Below, piece by piece: positions 8,757 to 17,666 of a stretch of DNA of 64,000 nucleotides. The position numbers were made by a program, and so were the translations under genes. How positions within the stretch are numbered: position 1 is the first letter of the stretch; each line of letters opens with the position of its first letter. The stretch is from a virus. The stretch spans positions 140,337 through 204,336 of IMG/VR virus record IMGVR_UViG_3300042887_005053; one strand, written 5' to 3'. Below the pieces are notes generated by a model. That model was given only the letters and a program-made list of their open reading frames with translations. It had not been told where the DNA came from and searched no databases.

Positions 8757-11700
8757 TTAAATAGTTGGTACGGTTATCTGTATGATTGGTTCAAACGGTA
8801 ATATCTGATCACCTCTGTAGCCAGTGTATAGATCATTTAGTCCTCTTATTTCATAATTCTTTTTACTAGTATAAATTTGACCATATCCATTATCGCTAGT
8901 CACTTCTATTGTAATGAAGGGATCAATATTCGAATCAACAGTGAAGTTATAAGAATGAGTTGCATTACCCAACCGATATTCAGACAAAGTTTGAATCGGA
9001 TAATAATCTATCTTTTTCCATTCTGTCATGTCAAACCAATATTTGATGTCATTTGAAATTACATTCTGATAAGGTGTCACAGTTGATTGTGTTCCATATA
9101 CCAAGAATGAAGACTGAGTGCCAATATATTGATAAATTAAAGAATCGTATAGAGCATATTGTCCTTGTTGATAGTCAAATTCTGCGTCCCATTTTGTTAC
9201 AGTGTCATATCTTCTTGGATTTTTGATTCTGTTATTATCTATCACGGATTCGTATAGTTGTCCATAATAAATTATTCTATCACCAGAATTGTAAGTAGTA
9301 AACGGATTCCACTCTTTGTGAGTCTGGTATGTTCTAACTTTTATTGTGTAGTAATCTGGACTAAAAGAACTTGTGGCTATAGTAAAATCAACATGGCAAG
9401 TATATACTGTACTTCCACTATTAACTGGCATCAAGTAAGCTTCATTCAGTTTGAAGTCAACAGGTGTCATACTTTGTCTCAAATTAAGAATTTTAGCGTC
9501 ATAGTTTCTATGTGTTATTGTATCTACTCCAACAAAATCTGCTCTTCCGGTAATGTCTAAAATTTTATGAGTGATAGGAATTACTTTTCTCTGTAACCAA
9601 TATTTAAGTCCTTGTAATTTAATTATGACTTCGCCTAACGAATATAATAAAACATTATTTCCTTCTTTGTCGGTAATTTTATAAGTTAGATTAAAAAGAT
9701 TTGTATCTTCGAAATTTGGGTTAGGCATAGTGTGCTTAATAAAGTCATTAATTGTCCAACCTTCGACTGTATTATCGAATATATCCGGAATCTCAACCTT
9801 GAATAATTTGTAAAAGTCTGGTGAATTGACATTTATATTTCTATAATACTCGTACAACTCTAAATCATTATATCCGAATAGATTGATTGCGTTGATAATC
9901 GCTTTGTAAGAACCAACATATGGAAATATATCACTTCTGACCATTAACATTTCTTTTCTCTTCTGATTCAAATATGTCCAATCAACACCTTGTTCATTGA
10001 TATCATAAGGTTTAAAAATGTAGGCATCTTCTGGCCCTATATTGTGACCTGTGTTAGTCAGTTCAATTCTGTATCTTTCATCTTCTATTTCTGTCTGACC
10101 CATGACTCTAAATTCACCTATAGACTTATCTTGAACCTTGAATCTTACAGATAAGTATGTCGTTTTCCCAGTCGATGGGTAGTTAGTGATTGATGTGGTC
10201 TCATTAACAAATGAATCATAACTTCTGATAAAGTCTACTATTAGTTGTCTAGAACTTATTCTTCTTATTTTGAAAGTTTTACCATGATTAATTGAAGCAT
10301 ACTTTCTTTTTGAATTAGTATTGTCAGTTATGTAAATTCTTATAATCTGGCCTACTTTCAAACTTCTTGTTAAGTTATTATCATCAAATAAGAAGGTTGA
10401 GTTAGAATTGATATCTAATGAAATAATACCATAGTTTCCGTTTTTAGAGTCTTCGACTAATTTAAAGGTCAAGATATTATTATTTGTAGAAGATGTTGTA
10501 AATGTAAAATCTATTTCTTCTCTCTTGTACAAAATTAAATTAGATTGTGCGGGTCCTTCATTATCCGATCGAAATCCTATGAATGTTTGTAAAGGTTCTG
10601 GTAAAAATGAAAGATTGTCACTTGAGTCGACATGATCTAATGTATAGATAATTTCATTGAATATAGTTTGTTGAAACTCTGGCAACGAAACTCTTTCTAT
10701 AACTTTATTTGGATTCTTATTCAAAACAATATTTGTAAGTGGTTTAGGTCCAGTATATGCGTAGGATCCAGTTATTGGTAGTTGTTCACCACTGAAATCG
10801 TATAAGAATATCTCTGGATGTTCATCAGTTCTCCATTTCCAAACATATTTAACATTTACCTCATCGTTATAGTTTTCTCTTGGTTTTCTTATATACTCTC
10901 TCGTTTTTAACCAAAGATCTTCTCTCGGTTGATAGTTAGGATCCAGAGATCCAAATCCTTGTGAAATGTTAGAGTATGTAGGATTTTCTATAACTATTTC
11001 GGATTGAATAAACACACCAATTTCAACCACATTATTAACAGAAGGTTGTACTCCTATTATACTTTGTCTATCTGGGTTGTAAATAACTTTGTTTACAGTT
11101 TGATTAAAGTTTTGTGTATGTTTAACGGTACTTAAAATATTATCTATCACTAAAACTTTACCATTCGTTTGATTTGCTAAATAAACATCACCATCAAATT
11201 GACTTAGTGTCATTGGTCCATAACTAGAAGTTACAACTGATGATACTAAATTATCATCTAAATTAATTGTTTGAACAATTGTTGTTTTACTAATAATTAT
11301 ATTACCTGAATAGTTATTGAAAATAAAATCCGTGAAGGAGTTATCTGTTGAAACTACTGAGATATCAACAATAGTTCCATTCTTAATCTTCTTTAAATTT
11401 GTTGAATCAAAGTAATAAACCCAACTATTTATAGGTTCGTAAAACAAGACCGATGTTATTCCAATTATTGTAACAGTTGAGTCGATGGCTCTGGTTACTC
11501 CATCAATTATAGTCAATAAGTCCTGTGAAGAAACAAAAAACTGTTTTTCAAAGTCATTATAAACTAAGTCAATCACATTTCCAGTAATGGTTATCTGAGT
11601 AGTTTCTGTTGTTGTAATATTATCTTTATCCCAAACATAAAGTACAGAATCATTAACAAATTGAACATAAATATCACCATTCGTCGTATTGATTGAAATT

Positions 11701-14453
11701 TGCTGAATTTGCTTCGATGATAGGCTAGTTGAATCAGCAATAGTCGCAATTATGTTGTCCGTAAGAGGATCTACAATTGTTACTTGTTCAGATCCGTAAC
11801 AATAAAGATAACTATTAATAGGGTTATAAAGAGCCTCTATTGGATTTGTTATGTTAAGACTAATAGTGTTTGTTGTTCTAAGAGTAACAGCATCTAAAAC
11901 TGTTAAGTTGCCACCAAGTATATAAATACTAGCACTAAGTTGTAGATACAAAATATCTTTGATATTGACATTGACTACACTTGTTGAAGTTGAGCTATAA
12001 CTATTAACTGAAGCAAAGTTCAAACTAAAAGATGGTTCAAATTGATCAACTACGAATTCACCAGCATTTGACAAGGTCGGCGAGATGGGTGGGAGACAAG
12101 CAGTCGCTCCAAATCCTCCACTAAAAGCTAAACTAACAAACGGTGAAATCTCACAAATTGGATCTATGGTTCCCCAGAATGGACCTTGATAGCTCAATAC
12201 CAAGCTCGTTGGATCGATATGTAAAAGATTATATTCTTGGTTATTGTACGGTTTGTTTGTGTTATTTATAGTAACAACTTGACCGGTTGAGAAAGGAAAA
12301 GTTTCAAAACTATAAGTTGATCCACTTGTTTGTTTTGGTAATGCTATTTCATTAGAAACTAAAGTTGCTCCGAATTGTCCTTTTATTTTATTTACAATTT
12401 TATACTGAGGAACACCCGGTATATCTGTTTTACCGGTCTTTATTGTGTATTCGAGTCTTTGTGACTGTTCTTTCACTCTGAAAACAAGCATAGCATTTAT
12501 ACTCACGACATAAATTCCGTAGTCTGATAATTCATCTTGATAGTCATCAATCCAATTTGATAAAGCAGTTGCTAAGTCTGGAACTCCATTTGTTATAGTT
12601 ACTGTTTGACCATAGCTTCTGCCATTAATTATTATGTTTAAATAGTTGCTTGAATCAAAGAAAATTATCTCAGAATGTTGGATGTAAAAGTCTGCAGTCG
12701 TACCTACTTCAACCGAAAACTCTAGTGGTACATTAGGGTATTGTGTTCTTAAACTTATTGAATTATAGTAAAGATTGCTAGCAATGCCTACATATTGGAA
12801 AGCGTATTGTAGAGTTGGTATAACACCAAGTGATACTAATCTCGCATAATGTTTTGTTAGCCAGCTTCGAAGAGTTCTATCAATTGTTCTTGGTAGATTA
12901 GGAGATGTTCCTACATAGATCCAATCTATCTCTTGTTGATAGACTTGTCCATCGATCATTATTTTAAGTCCAAATTCATCTAAATCGGTAAATATAATAT
13001 TGTAAACAAAGTTTGAGTTAATATCTTCATTTATTTCCGGTAAAAGAGTTTCTTCAATACCAACAGTTTGTTCTAAAATATTCTTCTTATTTGCTAAATT
13101 TGGTTGATTAGTAAACTGACTATTTGTTATACCATAGAAGTTTATAATAGCATATTCACTAGGATAAACTAAATCAGCATAAAGTGTTGGTTCTTCGTAG
13201 TATAAATCTATATTGAATAAACTTAAATCATCTTTATAGAACTCAGCCGCTGAGGCTAAAGTAGAAGCATTACTGTAAGTAAATCTTTGTTGATAGTATA
13301 TTTTATTGGTTGTTAAGTAAATATTTGTTTGATAAACATTTTCTGTTGCTAATGTAGTGGTTATTGGTAGAAATGATGGTTGTGACCAATAAGAAGCACT
13401 TCCAGGTGTTATAGAAGATGTAGCATTCCAGTAGTGTGCTTGAATACACTCATAAATATTACTTTCCCATATGACCTGTGATTGTGTTGCGTAGTAGACA
13501 AGATTTGAATTGCCTAAAAATTGTGGTATAGAGTCAACAACTAAAGCATTTGAATTTAATGAAGACAGTTCAATTGCAAACTCAATACCTGGTTTAAGTA
13601 CAAGAGGTATAGTGCCAGAAAAATTTAATCTATTTCCTGAAAGCTCTAAATCACCAAAATAAACAGATGGTACCTCAGTTTTAAGTACCAATTCTATCAA
13701 TAAGTCATTACTTTGTGTAAAATTGTCTTTATTAAGTTCATATCTATAATAATTTTTGTCAGATAAATTAATATTATTAACAGTATATACTCCATCATTT
13801 TTCTGAGTGTTGAAAAGAGTTAGTTTTTTTCCGTTAAAATATTTTCCGTAGAAATCTGGTTCTGACCAAGAAGATATATTTGAAATTGTACCAGTTGAGT
13901 AGTTATAGATGCCGATTGAATTTACACCACTTATTGTTTTATCAACATATGACGAGGATAAGCCTAATTGTGTGTTGTATGTGAGATTAAATTGTTTATT
14001 ATCAAGTCCTGATATTATTAAAATAGCATCTTTCTTTGTCTGAACAACAGTGTAAGTAATATTTGAGTTTGAAAATTCAAAAAGTGTTTGATCAAAAGTA
14101 ATTTGTGTTCCAACTGGGAACTTTGATTCAAAATCTTGACCATAAATCCACTTTGAGTAAAAATTCTGATCATTATTAACTGCTTCAATAGATGCTATAG
14201 ATTGTGTTTTATAGGAATTACCATATATATCGAATCGATATTCATTAAATAATTGAAACTTATCGAGCTTCAAAACACCTGGTAGTTGATATTCAAAAGA
14301 AGGAACTTTTTCAAAAGTATAAATGCCAATAGTTTTGAAGGTATCATTGCTATTTTCATGAAAGATTAAATCTCCCTTCCATTGTTCTGTTTCCTGATCG
14401 TATCTGAAATTTAAATTATCTCCTTCTTTGTTGAAGAATAGTAGTGATTGCAT
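8757..14453 (-). CDS. Giant baseplate-like protein with internal beta-propeller-like domain (gp7-like candidate)
   Basis: 1898 aa. Long beta-rich N-terminal part (residues 1-800). Residues ~815-1145 contain repeated segments such as LTVLDAVTLRTTNTI, VTIVDPLTDNIIATI, LLTIIDGVTRAIDSTV and VLVIDNILSTVKHT, the pattern of YVTN-type beta-propeller blades. From ~1210 on the sequence looks like a baseplate wedge protein: YVWKWRTDEHPEIFLYDFSG, then YVGSYKAIINAINLFGYNDL (~1510), similar to the helical region of tail/baseplate assembly proteins. Size and context among tail genes suggest a T4 gp7 equivalent (wedge initiator), enlarged by insertions. The gp7 assignment is tentative; a structural tail role is more secure. 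A TATATATT tract at 14475-14482 is the likely promoter. Confidence 0.55.
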   Translation of the reverse strand: MQSLLFFNKEGDNLNFRYDQETEQWKGDLIFHENSNDTFKTIGIYTFEKVPSFEYQLPGVLKLDKFQLFNEYRFDIYGNSYKTQSIASIEAVNNDQNFYSKWIYGQDFESKFPVGTQITFDQTLFEFSNSNITYTVVQTKKDAILIISGLDNKQFNLTYNTQLGLSSSYVDKTISGVNSIGIYNYSTGTISNISSWSEPDFYGKYFNGKKLTLFNTQKNDGVYTVNNINLSDKNYYRYELNKDNFTQSNDLLIELVLKTEVPSVYFGDLELSGNRLNFSGTIPLVLKPGIEFAIELSSLNSNALVVDSIPQFLGNSNLVYYATQSQVIWESNIYECIQAHYWNATSSITPGSASYWSQPSFLPITTTLATENVYQTNIYLTTNKIYYQQRFTYSNASTLASAAEFYKDDLSLFNIDLYYEEPTLYADLVYPSEYAIINFYGITNSQFTNQPNLANKKNILEQTVGIEETLLPEINEDINSNFVYNIIFTDLDEFGLKIMIDGQVYQQEIDWIYVGTSPNLPRTIDRTLRSWLTKHYARLVSLGVIPTLQYAFQYVGIASNLYYNSISLRTQYPNVPLEFSVEVGTTADFYIQHSEIIFFDSSNYLNIIINGRSYGQTVTITNGVPDLATALSNWIDDYQDELSDYGIYVVSINAMLVFRVKEQSQRLEYTIKTGKTDIPGVPQYKIVNKIKGQFGATLVSNEIALPKQTSGSTYSFETFPFSTGQVVTINNTNKPYNNQEYNLLHIDPTSLVLSYQGPFWGTIDPICEISPFVSLAFSGGFGATACLPPISPTLSNAGEFVVDQFEPSFSLNFASVNSYSSTSTSVVNVNIKDILYLQLSASIYILGGNLTVLDAVTLRTTNTISLNITNPIEALYNPINSYLYCYGSEQVTIVDPLTDNIIATIADSTSLSSKQIQQISINTTNGDIYVQFVNDSVLYVWDKDNITTTETTQITITGNVIDLVYNDFEKQFFVSSQDLLTIIDGVTRAIDSTVTIIGITSVLFYEPINSWVYYFDSTNLKKIKNGTIVDISVVSTDNSFTDFIFNNYSGNIIISKTTIVQTINLDDNLVSSVVTSSYGPMTLSQFDGDVYLANQTNGKVLVIDNILSTVKHTQNFNQTVNKVIYNPDRQSIIGVQPSVNNVVEIGVFIQSEIVIENPTYSNISQGFGSLDPNYQPREDLWLKTREYIRKPRENYNDEVNVKYVWKWRTDEHPEIFLYDFSGEQLPITGSYAYTGPKPLTNIVLNKNPNKVIERVSLPEFQQTIFNEIIYTLDHVDSSDNLSFLPEPLQTFIGFRSDNEGPAQSNLILYKREEIDFTFTTSSTNNNILTFKLVEDSKNGNYGIISLDINSNSTFLFDDNNLTRSLKVGQIIRIYITDNTNSKRKYASINHGKTFKIRRISSRQLIVDFIRSYDSFVNETTSITNYPSTGKTTYLSVRFKVQDKSIGEFRVMGQTEIEDERYRIELTNTGHNIGPEDAYIFKPYDINEQGVDWTYLNQKRKEMLMVRSDIFPYVGSYKAIINAINLFGYNDLELYEYYRNINVNSPDFYKLFKVEIPDIFDNTVEGWTINDFIKHTMPNPNFEDTNLFNLTYKITDKEGNNVLLYSLGEVIIKLQGLKYWLQRKVIPITHKILDITGRADFVGVDTITHRNYDAKILNLRQSMTPVDFKLNEAYLMPVNSGSTVYTCHVDFTIATSSFSPDYYTIKVRTYQTHKEWNPFTTYNSGDRIIYYGQLYESVIDNNRIKNPRRYDTVTKWDAEFDYQQGQYALYDSLIYQYIGTQSSFLVYGTQSTVTPYQNVISNDIKYWFDMTEWKKIDYYPIQTLSEYRLGNATHSYNFTVDSNIDPFITIEVTSDNGYGQIYTSKKNYEIRGLNDLYTGYRGDQILPFEPIIQITVPTI

Positions 14454-14474
14454 CTAATAATTGACAATTTTACT

Positions 14475-14482
14475 TATATATT
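14475..14482 (-). promoter_or_regulatory. AATATATA box upstream of giant baseplate gene
   Basis: Reads TTTAATATATAAG on the minus strand, 21 bases before the ATG at 14453. Same box as elsewhere in the window but with a real leader. Confidence 0.4.
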
Positions 14483-14517
14483 AAATTAGAGATAGCTACT
14501 ATTAATAAATTAATTTT

Positions 14518-14525
14518 AATATATA
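14518..14525 (+). promoter_or_regulatory. AATATATA box, 5 bases before the ATPase start
   Basis: TTTTAATATATATG; the box swallows an upstream ATG (14525) and stands exactly 5 bases before the ATG at 14531, as before other genes here. This spacing decides the start of the ATPase gene. It may drive the 14.5-17.6 kb operon. Confidence 0.45.
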
Positions 14526-14530
14526 TGTTT

Positions 14531-15901
14531 ATGACTAAAATATCAAATTATTCACAATTTATAACAGAAGCATTTCTAAATAAAACACAAGAAAAAGCTA
14601 TTGACACTATTCTACAATACCTTAAAAAGAAAATAGGTGTTGATTTTTATTCATATGAAGAAATATGGAACATTCAAAAAAGTGACGAGTTTCTTAAAGG
14701 TCAACTTTTTTTAACTCTATCATCAAATAAAGCAATTAGATTTAACTGGATCGAAAGAGACATATCAAGTGAGATACATTCAATAGATCTATGGACTGAT
14801 TTTGAATTTGATTCTAATCCTGACTTCACTTTACTATTAAATGAACTTTCGGTTGTTAAGGCTTTGCCTCATGTAGTAGACTTTTATAAAAATCCAGAAA
14901 TAATAGTAAAAACAAGTAAGAAAGATGTAGTATTTGAAGATTTAGAAATCGAGGATACTGATCCAAGAAAAAGACTTGAAGATGAAAGAAAAAAACTATC
15001 AAGATTAAGAAGTCCTGAGAAAATTGAACTTCAGAAAAGAAAAATAGAAAGAATAGAAGCAATTGTTGCACAAACTGAAAACTCTTCTATTGAAAGTGAA
15101 AAAATAAATCAACTTGATGATGAAATGAAAATTGATGTTTTTAAATCAATCGAACTTTATACTACTCAAGTTGCAAGAGGCAAGTCAAACTCATTGATTA
15201 TATCTGGTGATTCGGGTGTTGGAAAGACCCAAACCGTGAAAGATACCTTAACTTCACTTGGTATGAGAAAAGATGATGATTATTATTTTGCAACTGGTAC
15301 TGCAACAACAGCTGGTTTATATGAATTACTATTTAAGAACCGAAACAAACTAATTGTATTTGATGACTGTGATTCGGTATTAAAAGATCCAGAATCGGTC
15401 AATATATTAAAAGGAGCACTTGATACCTATGATGTTAGAGAAATATCTAAATTATCGAAAGGTAATACTTTTGATTCATCTGGATTAAGTGATGAAGAAG
15501 TTGATGTCCAGTTTAGCGAGACTGGTAAGTTTCCAAATAAATTCGATTTTACTGGACAAGTAATATTTATATCGAACTTACCAGAAAATAAATTTGATAA
15601 AGCACTATTATCGAGAAGTTTACATGTTGATGTGCATTTAGATAGACAAGAATTATTCGAAAGAATGAAGTCTATAATGACAAGAATATCTCCAGATGTA
15701 GATTTTGAGAAGAAACTGGAGGCATTAGAATATTTAACTTTTATATGTAACACTTATCCAACTAAGTTTGATCTTAATATCAGAACATTAATACATTCAA
15801 TCAATTTGAGAGCTCATAATGAAGAAATGATTAAGATTGGTGACAAAGAAGAACAAGTTTGGAAAGTTTTAATTAAAAAATATTTGGTTAAGTCAAGATG
15901 A
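14531..15901 (+). CDS. AAA-type ATPase with capsid-targeting-like N-terminus
   Basis: 456 aa from ATG 14531; an upstream in-frame ATG at 14525 would add two residues but lies inside the promoter-like box. The N-terminus MTKISNYSQFITEA is the closest match in this window to the T4 capsid-targeting sequence MKTYQEFIAEA, with ITE before Ala as a likely gp21 cleavage site. Residues ~120-200 are charged and helical. A P-loop follows: Walker A GDSGVGKT (~226), Walker B LIVFDDCD (~274), a polar FISNLPENKFDKALLSR segment resembling sensor-1/arginine-finger regions. The family resembles P-loop ATPases of the helicase-loader or AAA type, but no helicase motifs are seen. The stop overlaps the next start (ATGA). 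Confidence 0.7.
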   Translation: MTKISNYSQFITEAFLNKTQEKAIDTILQYLKKKIGVDFYSYEEIWNIQKSDEFLKGQLFLTLSSNKAIRFNWIERDISSEIHSIDLWTDFEFDSNPDFTLLLNELSVVKALPHVVDFYKNPEIIVKTSKKDVVFEDLEIEDTDPRKRLEDERKKLSRLRSPEKIELQKRKIERIEAIVAQTENSSIESEKINQLDDEMKIDVFKSIELYTTQVARGKSNSLIISGDSGVGKTQTVKDTLTSLGMRKDDDYYFATGTATTAGLYELLFKNRNKLIVFDDCDSVLKDPESVNILKGALDTYDVREISKLSKGNTFDSSGLSDEEVDVQFSETGKFPNKFDFTGQVIFISNLPENKFDKALLSRSLHVDVHLDRQELFERMKSIMTRISPDVDFEKKLEALEYLTFICNTYPTKFDLNIRTLIHSINLRAHNEEMIKIGDKEEQVWKVLIKKYLVKSR

Positions 15902-16476
15902 AACATTTAGAACTATTTGAATCATTCACTCTTATTAGTGAGAATCTGAAATATCATGTTGATAATAATATTCCGGTTTTAGAGAATGTGTTTAGACCAC
16001 ATTCAAAAGCTTTTTATGATTTGATAAAAGAAGCAAGAAATCTATTTGATGGTGGTAAAATTGGTGTATCAGAACATGATAAACATTTATTTGAAACAAC
16101 CGATTTAGGTTACTTTGATATATTTGAGAATGAAGTAGTACCACTTGATTTACCGATTGAAGTTGTTGAGGAAGTAAATGAGGCTGAGTATCACGGAAAA
16201 GAAGTTGAATTAAATAAACCAATTAGAAGTTCTGGTCCTAAAAAATATAAAGTTTATGTCAGGAATCCTAAAACTAAAAAAGTTATATGTGTTAATTTCG
16301 GGGATGTGAAAGGTGGACTAACTGCTAAAGTAAGTGATCCAGATGCTCGTAGAAGTTTTGCTGCTCGTCATCAATGTCACCTAAAGAAAGATAAGACAAA
16401 GCCTGGTTACTGGGCCTGTCGTGCGAATAGATACGCTAATTTGTGGGGTGGTAAAACATATCCCGGATACTGGTAA
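15898..16476 (+). CDS. Signature protein with conserved C-terminal Cys/His/Trp-rich phage domain
   Basis: 192 aa. N-terminus MKHLELFESFTLISEN carries the shared signature. The C-terminal ~90 residues (KYKVYVRNPKTKKVICVNFG, then KVSDPDARRSFAARHQCHLK and KPGYWACRANRY) form a small basic domain I recognise as recurrent in T4-like phages and some large viruses, of unknown function; the conserved Cys and His could bind metal. The start ATG overlaps the ATPase stop (ATGA), indicating translational coupling and a shared message. Probably an internal head protein. Confidence 0.7.
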   Translation: MKHLELFESFTLISENLKYHVDNNIPVLENVFRPHSKAFYDLIKEARNLFDGGKIGVSEHDKHLFETTDLGYFDIFENEVVPLDLPIEVVEEVNEAEYHGKEVELNKPIRSSGPKKYKVYVRNPKTKKVICVNFGDVKGGLTAKVSDPDARRSFAARHQCHLKKDKTKPGYWACRANRYANLWGGKTYPGYW

Positions 16477-16477
16477 A

Positions 16478-16485
16478 AATATATA
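16478..16485 (+). promoter_or_regulatory. AATATATA box, 5 bases before start
   Basis: AAAAATATATAGAACT immediately before ATG 16491. Same box and spacing as several other genes. Confidence 0.4.
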
Positions 16486-16490
16486 GAACT

Positions 16491-17399
16491 ATGAAATACT
16501 TAAATACCTACAAATTATTTGAATCAGAAGAAGTAGTAAGCAACGAAGAAGTTACTGAACTAATTGAAGAGTGTAAAGACATTGTTGAGACATTCAATGA
16601 GTCAGAAGATACTTTTAAAGTAGCTAATTATGAAACGGGATTTGTTGCATATGACTCTTATTTGAAAAGAATAAGAAGTGGTGACTTTGACTCGAGACAG
16701 TCACATGAATCTGATATGGCTGCTATTAAATTTAATCTTGGTTTATCAAGTGATTTGAGTAACGGATATTTTAGAGATAACGAAGAAAGTGTTACTACAG
16801 AAAAAATAGACGGATTAATTGAACTATTGAGTAAATCGAAGATACTAGTTCAGAGATTGTCGAGATATTGTACTACAATTTATTATAAAATGACAGGTAA
16901 CTCAATTAGATTCATTTTAATATTCAAAAATCCAGATGAGGGTAGTAGTAAGGCAGCAAAAGTTACAAGATTATATAACAAGCTATCAAAAGATTTTAAA
17001 GATTATGACATGTGGAAAACTATGAATTTGGTTCAACTTAATCAAAGATCAAATGATAGAATTCCAGAAAAATATAGAGAGTTATATAGTTTACTTAAAA
17101 CTAATCCTAATCTAATTGATGGTAGATATGGTCAATGGGATGAAACAAGAAGAAGTAATTTACAGTTAAGATTTTCTTGTTCTGAAACATTTGATGGTAA
17201 TACAATTATTGTTAATGTCACTGGATTCAAATACAAAACATATATGATGGATAGATTCAAATCAATTAGATTATCTAATGAAGAGAAAGTAGAAGCAATG
17301 AAATGCATCGAACAGAAAGTTAAAAATAGTTTAAGAAGTGATGCCGATTCAATTGAAACTTCAATTGAAGGAAATCAGATAAAAATTAAGGTGAAATAA
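16491..17399 (+). CDS. Unknown signature protein (302 aa)
   Basis: N-terminus MKYLNTYKLFESEE fits the shared capsid-targeting-like signature with LFE before Ser. The body is acidic at first (residues 15-60), then contains a longer mixed alpha/beta region with SIRFILIFKNPDEG and RLYNKLSKDFKDYDMW; the last ~80 residues (LRFSCSETFDGNTIIVNVTG onward) look like a small alpha/beta fold ending in a basic strand. No known catalytic motif. Stop and next start overlap by one base (TAATG). Confidence 0.65.
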   Translation: MKYLNTYKLFESEEVVSNEEVTELIEECKDIVETFNESEDTFKVANYETGFVAYDSYLKRIRSGDFDSRQSHESDMAAIKFNLGLSSDLSNGYFRDNEESVTTEKIDGLIELLSKSKILVQRLSRYCTTIYYKMTGNSIRFILIFKNPDEGSSKAAKVTRLYNKLSKDFKDYDMWKTMNLVQLNQRSNDRIPEKYRELYSLLKTNPNLIDGRYGQWDETRRSNLQLRFSCSETFDGNTIIVNVTGFKYKTYMMDRFKSIRLSNEEKVEAMKCIEQKVKNSLRSDADSIETSIEGNQIKIKVK

Positions 17400-17638
17400 T
17401 GAAATACTTAAAGAAGTTTGAAGGATTTTCTAACAGAACTTGTGATAGATGTGGCGAGCGAACTAATACAATGAGTATGTCCTGGTTAAACACAGATGAG
17501 TGTTGTATGAATTGTTTAGAAATTGAAAAAGGAGAACCAGATTATATTTTGGCTAAAGAAATAGAATCCGAAGAAGTTAGAAAAGGTAATCTAAACTATA
17601 AAGGTATAAGAAATGAAGATAAACTGACACCGAGATAG
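17399..17638 (+). CDS. Zinc-ribbon signature protein
   Basis: 79 aa: signature MKYLKKFEGFSN followed by a four-cysteine zinc ribbon, C-D-R-C (residues ~14-17) and C-C-M-N-C (~37-41), then ILAKEIESEEVRKGNLNYKG. The body resembles a small zinc-ribbon family found as stand-alone proteins in phages; here it carries the extra N-terminal signature. One-base overlap with the upstream gene (TAATG). Confidence 0.7.
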   Translation: MKYLKKFEGFSNRTCDRCGERTNTMSMSWLNTDECCMNCLEIEKGEPDYILAKEIESEEVRKGNLNYKGIRNEDKLTPR

Positions 17639-17654
17639 AGAAGACTATATTATT

Positions 17655-17662
17655 AATATATA
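17655..17662 (+). promoter_or_regulatory. AATATATA box, 4 bases before start
   Basis: TATTAATATATAATTT directly before ATG 17667 of the HNH endonuclease gene. Confidence 0.4.
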
Positions 17663-17666
17663 ATTT

